Origin: Gammaproteobacteria bacterium
GTDB lineage: Bacteria; Pseudomonadota; Gammaproteobacteria; Tenderiales; Tenderiaceae
DNA: 8,266 nt
Reading direction: 5' to 3'
NCBI GenBank assembly: GCA_027001525.1
Contig: JALTMR010000028.1
Span: forward strand, 1 to 8,266
Under the pieces are notes generated by a model. The model saw only the letters and a program-made list of their open reading frames with translations, ran no database searches and was not told where the DNA came from. The position numbers were made by a program, and so were the translations under genes. The stretch's first letter is position 1. The number at the start of each line of letters is the position of its first letter. Shown here in pieces: positions 1 to 8,266 of the stretch.

Positions 1-947
1 GTGGGGTGGTGGGGGTTCAGTTCGGGTGTCATCTGCGCCATCTGCGCCTTGCTGAAGTGTTGCAGCAACACGGCGCCGCCACTGTTGGAGCCACCGCCCA
101 CCAGCCATTTTTCGCCTAAAGGCTGGGCGTAGACGCCATGGCGGGGGGAAAAGATCGGTCTATCGGCGATCACTTTCATTACCAGTGTCGAACCCAGAGA
201 GGTCACCGCTTCACCCACCTGGCTCGCTCCCGTGGCCATGAAGGCCGCTGTACTGTCGGTGGTGCCGGCCACCAGTTGTGTCTCGGGAGAGAAGCCAAAG
301 CGCTGCTGGATTGATGTGGTCAGGGGGCCGATGGGGGTGCCGGGCGTCACCACCCGAGGCAGTAGCTGGCGTCGAATGCCGAGCTTGTCCAGCCACGCCG
401 GCCAGTGCTTGTCGCTGGGGTCATAGCCCAGCTTCAGGCAGTTGTTTTCGTCGCTGATGCCGAAGTGCCCCGTCAGCTTGCCAACAATCCAGTCGGCCTG
501 GTGCAGGGCGTAGCGAGCCTTCTGACCGGGGTTCAGGTGGAGCAGCTTGGCCAGTGCCGAGGTGGCTCCGTGGGCGGCGCTGTGCTGTGGTGCGACGGCT
601 GCAATGCGTTTGGCCTCTGCCAGGCTGCGGCTGTCGTTATACATCAGCGCCGGGCCCAGGGGGGTGCCGTGTTGATCAGCGACGAGCAAGGTGCCTGAGG
701 TGCCGTCCACGGCCAGGCGGCTGATGCGTTGCAGGTCGATCTGTGTCGCCACTGCATCGAGCACCTCAGACAACGCCTGCCACCAGTGTGCCGGGGCCTG
801 CTCGGCACCTCTTCCCGTCCGGATGGGGGCAGGGAGGGGCGCGCGCGCCTCGGCGGTAATCTGTTCCTGGGAATCAATGGCAATGGCGCGTACGCCCGAG
901 GTGCCGAAATCGATCCCCAGGTAGAGCGCGGTGGGGGGTGTGGTCAA
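1..947 (-). CDS. FGGY-family sugar kinase, D-ribulokinase type (C-terminus cut by window edge)
   Basis: This is an ATP-dependent carbohydrate kinase; 315 codons are visible. The N-terminal ATPase-fold lobe opens with DFGTSGVR (13-20) and has VDGTSGTLL at 80-88. QADW (150-153) follows, then GTTDSTAAF (228-236), in which D231 is the expected catalytic base. GEAVTSLGSTL (245-255) and VGGGSNSGGAV (283-293) mark the start of the FGGY C-terminal lobe. The last three motifs closely match the cyanobacterial/plant D-ribulose kinase group (formerly called xylulose kinase-1), so phosphorylation of D-ribulose is the likely reaction; the substrate is inferred. Family members run to roughly 430 aa, so about 100 residues lie outside the window. 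No ATG precedes the conserved DFGTS motif. The best start is TTG at 947-945, 16 bases after the queF stop; a CTG three codons upstream is the alternative. No clear Shine-Dalgarno is visible. It is probably translated from the queF transcript. Confidence 0.9.
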   Translation of the reverse strand, partial: MTTPPTALYLGIDFGTSGVRAIAIDSQEQITAEARAPLPAPIRTGRGAEQAPAHWWQALSEVLDAVATQIDLQRISRLAVDGTSGTLLVADQHGTPLGPALMYNDSRSLAEAKRIAAVAPQHSAAHGATSALAKLLHLNPGQKARYALHQADWIVGKLTGHFGISDENNCLKLGYDPSDKHWPAWLDKLGIRRQLLPRVVTPGTPIGPLTTSIQQRFGFSPETQLVAGTTDSTAAFMATGASQVGEAVTSLGSTLVMKVIADRPIFSPRHGVYAQPLGEKWLVGGGSNSGGAVLLQHFSKAQMAQMTPELNPHHP

Positions 948-963
948 GCGGATCAGAGCCCGG

Positions 964-1353
964 TTACGGCAAGACGACCGGGGTGGGCGGCGTCCAGTCC
1001 GGCGCGCGGTGCTCGGCGATGACGTTGGTGTAGATGCCTCCGCGGACATTGAACTCCGCTGTCACGCGCATAAAACGGGGCTCGGTTGCTGCCACCAGAT
1101 CGCTCAGCATGTCGTTGGTGACTTTCTCGTGGAAGGCCCCCTCTTCGCGAAACGACCACATGTAGAGTTTGAGGGCTTTGAGTTCAACGCACTTCCTGTC
1201 TGCCACGTAGTCGATGTTGATGGTGGCGAAGTCGGGCTGACCCGTTTTGGGGCACAGGCAGGTGAACTCGGGCACACGGATGCGAATGGTGTAGTCGCGT
1301 TCGGGCATCGGGTTATCAAACGTTTCGAGCATTTTGCTTGGTTGGCTGGACAT
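964..1353 (-). CDS. queF: NADPH-dependent 7-cyano-7-deazaguanine reductase QueF, type I (short form)
   Basis: The enzyme reduces the nitrile of preQ0 to the aminomethyl group of preQ1 using two NADPH. This is the last step before preQ1 is inserted into tRNA for queuosine synthesis; it acts in the cytoplasm. The protein has 129 residues and a single T-fold (tunnel-fold) domain, as in the Bacillus YkvM-like type I enzymes, rather than the roughly 280-residue tandem form of E. coli. [16 protein letters not shown] (30-45) supplies the nucleophile C34 and the general acid D41. [13 protein letters not shown] (56-68) is the QueF signature, and H75-E76 is the substrate-binding pair. The C34 to H75 spacing of 41 equals that of the Bacillus enzyme (C55 to H96). 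Starting at ATG 1353 gives the usual PSKxLETFxNPxPERDY N-terminus. No good Shine-Dalgarno precedes it and no preQ1 riboswitch was recognised upstream. It is divergent from smc. Confidence 0.97.
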   Translation of the reverse strand: MSSQPSKMLETFDNPMPERDYTIRIRVPEFTCLCPKTGQPDFATINIDYVADRKCVELKALKLYMWSFREEGAFHEKVTNDMLSDLVAATEPRFMRVTAEFNVRGGIYTNVIAEHRAPDWTPPTPVVLP

Positions 1354-1449
1354 CGTTTTGTAATCAGTAGGTTAGTTAATGAAGTTAATCTGAAATTGAA
1401 GTGTTGGGCGGGGCCGTTGTCACCGCTCGGGGTAAAGCTTCGCATCTCA

Positions 1450-1464
1450 TACCAAGCTTTGGTA
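1450..1464. repeat. 15-base palindrome, possible operator, in the queF-smc spacer
   Basis: TACCAA and its exact complement TTGGTA flank the three bases GCT. The dyad is perfect over 6+6 bases and sits about 97 bases upstream of queF and 108 upstream of smc. Symmetry, size and position between divergent genes fit a dimeric repressor site, but no regulator gene is present and I do not recognise the motif. It is not followed by a T-run, so it is not a canonical terminator. Chance is a real alternative. Confidence 0.3.
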
Positions 1465-1555
1465 CGATCAGCCTATTTTAGCGCGAATAGTGGTCTGAAT
1501 TCATCAAATATAAATGGCGTGGCACCTCGGCCCACGTATGATAATGCTCCCAATT

Positions 1556-1561
1556 GAGGTG
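1556..1561 (+). promoter_or_regulatory. Ribosome binding site of smc
   Basis: GAGGTG lies 11 bases before ATG 1573. A second ATG at 1562 overlaps the end of the site and is out of frame, and the ATG at 1573 gives the conserved Smc N-terminus. The site therefore supports 1573 as the start. Confidence 0.7.
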
Positions 1562-1572
1562 ATGCTAAACGT

Positions 1573-4500
1573 ATGCGGTTGAAAACCATCAAGCTGGCAG
1601 GGTTCAAGTCGTTTGTTGACCCCACCACAGTGCCTACTCCCAGTAACCTGGTCTGCGTGGTGGGGCCCAACGGTTGCGGAAAATCCAATACCATCGACGC
1701 GGTGCGCTGGGTGATGGGGGAGAGTTCGGCCAAAAATCTGCGTGGCGCCTCCATGTCTGACGTCATTTTCAACGGCTCCTCCAGCCGCAAGCCGGTGGGG
1801 CAGGCGTCGGTGGAGCTGGTCTTCGACAACAGCGATGGCGGCCTGGGGGGCGAGTATGCGCAGTATGCCGAGATCTCCATCAGGCGCCAGGTCTCGCGCG
1901 ATGGCCAGTCCAACTACTATCTCAACGGCACCCGCTGCCGGCGGCGGGACATTACCGATATCTTTCTCGGCACCGGGCTTGGTCCGCGCAGTTACGCCAT
2001 TATCGAGCAGGGCACCATCTCCCGCATGATCGAGGCCAAGCCCGAGGAGCTGCGCGTCTTTATTGAAGAGGCCGCGGGCATCTCCAAATACAAGGAGCGG
2101 CGCCGCGAAACAGAGAACCGGATGCGCCACACCCGCGAAAATCTCGAACGTATTGACGACCTGTGCGGTGAGCTGGAAAAACGTCTCTCCACCTTGCAGC
2201 GTCAGGCCAGAACGGCAGAGAAATATAAAGCGCTGAAACAGGAGGAGCGTGAGCGAAAGGCCCAGCTGCTGGCGCTGCGCTATCGCAACCTCAACGCCCT
2301 GGTGCAGGAGCGTGATCAGGCCATCGCAGCGCAGCAGACCACGCTGGAGTCCCATCTGGCAGAGTTGACCCGTGTCGACGCCGCCATGGAGACACACCGT
2401 CAGCAGCACGTTGAGGTGAGTGAGCAGTTTAACGAGGTGCAGGGCAACTTCTACGCGCTGGGTTCCGAAATCGCCCGCCTGGAACAGAGCATTCAACACA
2501 GCAAGGAGAGCCGCAGCCAGCAGGAGCGCGAACTTAACGAGGTTGAGCGGGCCTGGCGTGAGGCGTCGGAGCACCTGCAGGGCGACCGCGAAGCGATAGC
2601 GGAGTTGACGCTCGATATCGAGATGCGGGAGGAGCAGTTACACATAGCGCACGACGCGGAGCAGGAGTCGGCGGCTATTCTGAGTCAGGCTGAAGAGCGC
2701 ATGCAGCTGTGGCAAAGCGACTGGGATGAGTTCAACCACCAGGCCTCGGAGCAGGTGCGCAGCGCCGAAGTGGAACGTGCCCGGATCCACCATCTGGAGC
2801 AGGGTCTCGATCAACTGCGCACTCGCCTGCAACGCCTGAGCGACGAGCTGGGGGGGCTCTCTCTGGGGGAGCTGGACGAGGAAATTGAAGACTTCAAACG
2901 CCAGCGAGACACACTGGACGAGCAGCTCACCCAGCTGCGTCATCAGGCCGAGCAGCAGCGCGAGGAGATTGCTGAAGCGCGCGAGCTGGGCCAGACGCTC
3001 AGCAGCGAACTGGATGCCGAGCGCAGTCGCTTGCAGAGCATGCAGGGGCGTCAGGCTTCGTTGGAGGCCTTGCAACAGCAGGCGCTGGGGAAAGACCAGA
3101 ACGCGGTGAACGACTGGCTGCAGCAGCACGGCCTGGGCGACGCCTTGCGGCTGGCACAGGATTTAAACGTTGAAGCGGGCTGGGAACATGCGGTTGAAAC
3201 CGTGCTGGGGCTCCATCTGGAATCTGTCTGTGTTGAGGGGATGGATGGGGTCTCGGCCGCGCTGGACGAGTTAAGCCAGGGCCATCTGACGGTCTTTGAT
3301 ACGGCCGCCAACCTCGTCGCCACCGATCCCGACGCTTCGACCATGGCCACGCCGCTGCTGGGCAAGGTTCAGGCGCGGCGCTCCCTGGTCTCGCTGCTGG
3401 GAGGGGTCTACATTGCCGAGCATGTAGAGCAGGCCATGGCCCTGCGTTGTCAGCTCAAGGCCCATGAGTCGATTATTACCCCGGAGGGCGTCTGGCTGGG
3501 CCCCGACTGGCTGAGGGTCTCCCGCGCAATGGATGAGAAGGCTGGCGTGCTGGCGCGCGAGCAGGCGCTGAATTTGTTGCGCGATGAGATCGAGCTATCG
3601 GCGCAGCGAGTGGAGGAGCTTCAGCAGCGCCTCGACCAGAGCCGGGGCCGCCTGCATGAGCTGGAACATGGCCGCGACGAGCTGCAGGCGGGCTTGAATC
3701 AGGCCGCTCAGGCGCTGGCGCGCAGCGAGTCACAACTTAGCGCCCGCCAGGAGCGGGTGCAGCAACACCACGAGCGCAAGCAGCGTCTTGAACGTGAAAT
3801 TGAAGAGCTGCATCAACAGCGTGAGCGTGACGAAACAATGGTGGCCGAGGCGCGAGCGCGGCTGGAAGAGGCCCTGCTGCTGACCGAAGATCACGAACAG
3901 CGGCGCGACGAACTGCAACACCAGCGCGATGAACTGCGGGCTCAGCTGGACGACTCTCGCCAGCGGGCCCGCAGTGAGCGCGAGGCGGTGCACGAGTACG
4001 CCCTTAAGCTGCAATCGGCCAAAGCGCAGCTCGACGGGACGCAGAAACGGCTGGAAAGAACGGAGAGCCAGGTAGCGCACCTGGGCCGTCGCCGGGATGA
4101 GTTGCAAGAGGCGTTGCAGCGCGGCACAGACCCGGTGGCTGACATGACTCAGCAGCTGGAGACCCTGTTGCAGCAACGCCTTGAGGCGGAAGATGCACTG
4201 ACCCAGGCGCGGCGCCATGTGGAGGAGATCGATCACGCCATGCGCCAGCTGACCGAGCAGCGCCATCAGGCGGAGCGCCAGGCCCAGGCCACTCGCAGCG
4301 AGCTGGAGACGCTGCGTATGGGCGGGCAGGAGTACAAAGTGCGTTGCCAAACAGTGAGTGAGCAGTTTGCCGAGACCGGCTTCAGCATGGCGGAGGTAGA
4401 GGCGCAGCTGCCGCCGGAGGCCACTGAAAACAGCTGGCAGATGCAGGTTAACGAGATCGAGCAGAAGATTCAGCGCCTTGGAGCGATTAACCTGGCGGCT

Positions 4501-5088
4501 ATCGATGAGTACAAGGAGCAGTCCGAGCGCAAAGACTATCTCGACGCTCAGCAGCAGGATCTGAACGACGCCCTCACGACGTTGGAAAACGCCATTCGCA
4601 AGATAGACAAAGAGACGCGCACACGCTTCAAGGACACCTACGATAAAGTCAATTCCGGCATCAAAACGCTGTTCCCCCGACTGTTTGGCGGTGGCCACGC
4701 CTACCTTGATATGACAGGGGACGATCTGCTCGACACCGGTGTGACGATCATGGCGCGACCACCGGGCAAGCGTAACAGCAGCATCCACCTGCTCTCCGGC
4801 GGGGAGAAGGCACTGACGGCCGTGGCGCTGGTGTTCTCCATCTTTCAGCTCAACCCGGCGCCGTTTTGTATGCTGGACGAGGTGGACGCGCCGCTGGATG
4901 AGGCTAACGTCGGGCGTTTTTGCGAGATGGTGAAAGCCATGTCCGAGACGGTGCAGTTTATCTTCATCACCCACAACAAGGTGACAATGGAGATGGGTGA
5001 ACACCTGACGGGTGTTACCATGCACGAGCCCGGGGTGTCGCGTCTGGTGGCTGTGGATGTTGAAGAAGCCATTCAGATGGTGGGTTGA
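1573..5088 (+). CDS. smc: Chromosome partition/condensation protein Smc
   Basis: This is the ATPase core of the bacterial condensin. It dimerises through its hinge and works with ScpA and ScpB, which are not in this window, to organise and segregate the chromosome on the nucleoid. The protein has 1171 residues, normal for Smc, and is intact. It opens with MRLKTIKLAGFKSFVDPT. The Walker A motif GPNGCGKSN spans 31-39. The head continues through GLGPRSYAIIEQG (from 135) and EEAAGISKYKERRR (about 163-176). Long Glu/Gln/Arg-rich coiled-coil arms span roughly 175-510 and 665-1020. They flank a globular hinge at about 520-660. The C-terminal head carries the ABC signature LLSGGEKALTA (1073-1083), Walker B FCMLDEVD (1098-1105), the D-loop and the H-loop histidine H1134 in FITHNK. 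Strong coding bias and the conserved smc-zipA-ligA order support vertical inheritance. Having Smc implies the organism probably lacks MukBEF, which is an inference. Confidence 0.99.
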   Translation: MRLKTIKLAGFKSFVDPTTVPTPSNLVCVVGPNGCGKSNTIDAVRWVMGESSAKNLRGASMSDVIFNGSSSRKPVGQASVELVFDNSDGGLGGEYAQYAEISIRRQVSRDGQSNYYLNGTRCRRRDITDIFLGTGLGPRSYAIIEQGTISRMIEAKPEELRVFIEEAAGISKYKERRRETENRMRHTRENLERIDDLCGELEKRLSTLQRQARTAEKYKALKQEERERKAQLLALRYRNLNALVQERDQAIAAQQTTLESHLAELTRVDAAMETHRQQHVEVSEQFNEVQGNFYALGSEIARLEQSIQHSKESRSQQERELNEVERAWREASEHLQGDREAIAELTLDIEMREEQLHIAHDAEQESAAILSQAEERMQLWQSDWDEFNHQASEQVRSAEVERARIHHLEQGLDQLRTRLQRLSDELGGLSLGELDEEIEDFKRQRDTLDEQLTQLRHQAEQQREEIAEARELGQTLSSELDAERSRLQSMQGRQASLEALQQQALGKDQNAVNDWLQQHGLGDALRLAQDLNVEAGWEHAVETVLGLHLESVCVEGMDGVSAALDELSQGHLTVFDTAANLVATDPDASTMATPLLGKVQARRSLVSLLGGVYIAEHVEQAMALRCQLKAHESIITPEGVWLGPDWLRVSRAMDEKAGVLAREQALNLLRDEIELSAQRVEELQQRLDQSRGRLHELEHGRDELQAGLNQAAQALARSESQLSARQERVQQHHERKQRLEREIEELHQQRERDETMVAEARARLEEALLLTEDHEQRRDELQHQRDELRAQLDDSRQRARSEREAVHEYALKLQSAKAQLDGTQKRLERTESQVAHLGRRRDELQEALQRGTDPVADMTQQLETLLQQRLEAEDALTQARRHVEEIDHAMRQLTEQRHQAERQAQATRSELETLRMGGQEYKVRCQTVSEQFAETGFSMAEVEAQLPPEATENSWQMQVNEIEQKIQRLGAINLAAIDEYKEQSERKDYLDAQQQDLNDALTTLENAIRKIDKETRTRFKDTYDKVNSGIKTLFPRLFGGGHAYLDMTGDDLLDTGVTIMARPPGKRNSSIHLLSGGEKALTAVALVFSIFQLNPAPFCMLDEVDAPLDEANVGRFCEMVKAMSETVQFIFITHNKVTMEMGEHLTGVTMHEPGVSRLVAVDVEEAIQMVG

Positions 5089-5114
5089 TTATTCAGCCCG
5101 TTTTATTTGGCAGC

Positions 5115-5124
5115 TTGTGCACAA
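5115..5124. repeat. 10-base perfect palindrome in the smc-zipA gap
   Basis: TTGTGCACAA is fully self-complementary and lies 26 bases after the smc stop and 40 bases before zipA. It has no loop and no following T-run, so it is not a terminator. It could be a small operator, or the TTGTGC half could be a poor -35 box; no matching -10 was found. A 10-base palindrome may easily be chance. Confidence 0.2.
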
Positions 5125-5147
5125 ATTCAGTGATTACAAAAGAGCGT

Positions 5148-5153
5148 AGAGGG
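5148..5153 (+). promoter_or_regulatory. Ribosome binding site of zipA
   Basis: AGAGGG ends 11 bases before ATG 5165. It supports that start, which gives an N-terminus beginning directly with the expected membrane segment. Confidence 0.55.
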
Positions 5154-5164
5154 TTCTACTACTA

Positions 5165-6046
5165 ATGGATTCATTGCTGTTGGTTTTAACCGTGGTGGGG
5201 GTGGTAATGGTTTTGGTTGGCGTGGCCCGTATGAAGGGAAAGCGTCAGCAGCAGAACTGGGACGATGTCGATCACAGTGTGTTGTTCGACAAGGACGGGC
5301 AGAAAGATGCCAAATCCACCCCGGTTGTGGTGGCGGATGACTACCTGTCGGAGGCGAAAATTTCCGAGGAGCTGCATCAGCTCAGCGCTCAGATGAACCC
5401 CGAAGGTGGTGCTGAGCACGCCGCGTCGTCCGCTCGCCCTGACGCCGCCGTGGCTCCCGTTGTTGTGGCGTCTGCGGAGAAGAAGCAGCCGGATAAATCC
5501 CTCCACAATAGCGAGCCTAAAAAAGCCTCCACAGCCGCTTCCAAGCTCTCTTTTTTCGACAAGATTATTGGTGATAAACAGGAGGAAGCCGAGGAGCCAC
5601 TGGCCGGTGCCTATCGCCAGGGCGCACCGGAGTGGGTCATCGTGCTTAACGTCATGGCCCTTGATGGCGAAGTGTTTACCGGCTCGGGTTTTTTCTCCGC
5701 GCTGGAAGACAATGGCTGGCGGCATGGCGAGATGGGCATTTTCCACTACCGTGATAACGGCATGCCGCTGTTCAGCCTGGTGAACATGGTGAATCCGGGG
5801 ACGTTTGATCTCTCCCGCGTGGATCGTTTCCGCTCCCCTGGCGTGAGCCTTTTTATCCAGTTTCCCAACGATCATGGCAACGGTCTGAATACCTTCAACA
5901 TGATGCTCGATATGGCGCACATCCTGGCAGAGCGTCTTGGGGGCGAGGTGCGCGACGAACGCCGTAGCGTGTTGACTCACTCGGCCATCGATCACATGCG
6001 TGAAAAGATCGTGGCGTATGATCTGAAGTGGCTGGCGTCCAAGTAG
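5165..6046 (+). CDS. zipA: Cell division protein ZipA
   Basis: ZipA is an inner-membrane anchor that binds the FtsZ C-terminal tail and tethers the Z-ring to the membrane. The protein has 293 residues, somewhat shorter than the 328 of E. coli, with the difference mainly in the linker. Residues 4-21 are a single hydrophobic segment (LLLVLTVVGVVMVLVGVA). The basic stretch KGKRQQQ (24-30) follows immediately and faces the cytoplasm. Residues about 30-150 form a low-complexity Ala/Pro/Lys/Glu linker. The C-terminal FtsZ-binding domain spans about 154-290. It begins at PEWVIVLNVMA and includes SGFFSALEDNGWRHGEMGIFHY and the FPNDHGN turn. The gene follows smc by 76 bases with its own ribosome binding site, so it is either read through from smc or has its own promoter. 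An inserted palindromic element begins 37 bases after the stop, separating zipA from ligA. Confidence 0.97.
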   Translation: MDSLLLVLTVVGVVMVLVGVARMKGKRQQQNWDDVDHSVLFDKDGQKDAKSTPVVVADDYLSEAKISEELHQLSAQMNPEGGAEHAASSARPDAAVAPVVVASAEKKQPDKSLHNSEPKKASTAASKLSFFDKIIGDKQEEAEEPLAGAYRQGAPEWVIVLNVMALDGEVFTGSGFFSALEDNGWRHGEMGIFHYRDNGMPLFSLVNMVNPGTFDLSRVDRFRSPGVSLFIQFPNDHGNGLNTFNMMLDMAHILAERLGGEVRDERRSVLTHSAIDHMREKIVAYDLKWLASK

Positions 6047-6059
6047 TCCACCCTACCTT

Positions 6060-8266
<2,207 letters not shown>

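Larger units (their letters stand above)
1354..1572. promoter_or_regulatory. Divergent intergenic region between queF and smc
   Basis: These 219 bases separate oppositely transcribed queF and smc and should hold both promoters. The stretch 1474-1515 is AT-rich compared with the surrounding coding DNA. Weak -10-like hexamers for smc are TATAAA at 1509-1514 and TATGAT/GATAAT at 1537-1545. For queF there is TAAAAT on the minus strand at 1480-1475. None of these has a convincing -35 box at 16-18 bases, so no individual promoter is called. A short palindrome lies at 1450-1464 and the smc ribosome binding site at 1556-1561. No long frame here looks like a gene; the open frames are shadows. Confidence 0.4.

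Noticed and set aside
1..15. G-rich tract resembling a G-quadruplex
   Set aside because: There are only two runs of four or more G, with a GG between them, inside kinase coding sequence. This is too weak to call and is expected in this GC-rich DNA.
1354..1450. preQ1 riboswitch in the queF leader
   Set aside because: The leader was read for a short stem-loop followed by an A-rich tail that could form the preQ1 pseudoknot. No such arrangement was recognised.
931..1557. 208-codon plus-strand open frame across queF and the upstream spacer
   Set aside because: It lies antisense to queF, whose catalytic motifs are all present on the minus strand. The translation has no recognisable domain and is a GC-rich shadow frame.
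1504..2574. 356-codon minus-strand open frame antisense to the start of smc
   Set aside because: It is fully explained as a shadow of smc, which has conserved Walker A and head motifs in this stretch. The peptide is Leu/Ala-rich as expected from reverse reading of Glu/Gln-rich coiled coil.
3730..5025. 431-codon minus-strand open frame antisense to the end of smc
   Set aside because: Same explanation: it is the reverse strand of the coiled coil and C-terminal head, with no domain of its own.

Overview
The window is about 60% GC chromosomal DNA. It is most likely from a gammaproteobacterium that uses Smc rather than MukB. ZipA is essentially a gammaproteobacterial protein, and the order smc-zipA-ligA is the one known from Pseudomonas and many other SMC-type gammaproteobacteria. 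Nothing seen here fixes the genus.

Layout. Positions 1-1353 hold two genes on the minus strand, read leftward: queF (queuosine pathway), then a FGGY sugar kinase of the D-ribulokinase type whose C-terminus runs off the left edge. Positions 1354-1572 form a divergent spacer with an AT-rich stretch and a 15-base palindrome. From 1573 onward the plus strand carries smc (complete, 1171 aa), zipA (complete, 293 aa) and ligA (665 codons present, only the last few residues missing at the right edge). The smc-zipA gap is 76 bases. The zipA-ligA gap is 225 bases, and most of it is a 159-base fully palindromic element (6084-6242) flanked by TAAA direct repeats.

How the genes relate. Smc compacts and segregates the chromosome, ZipA anchors FtsZ at the division site, and LigA seals nicks during replication and repair, so the plus-strand cluster is a cell-cycle/housekeeping group. 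queF and the kinase are oppositely transcribed. They are separated by 16 bases and are probably co-transcribed, though no shared pathway is evident.

The genes are ordinary. The one accessory signal is the palindromic element between zipA and ligA. It resembles a MITE (miniature inverted-repeat element) with IS-type ends. It has open frames on both strands that mirror each other and encode near-related 47- and 53-residue peptides ending in ELIEVP. On excision in silico its target becomes a near-perfect 13-base tandem repeat. The sequence between it and the ligA start has no recognisable Shine-Dalgarno. I saw no rRNA, tRNA, CRISPR array, transposase gene or novel multi-gene system.
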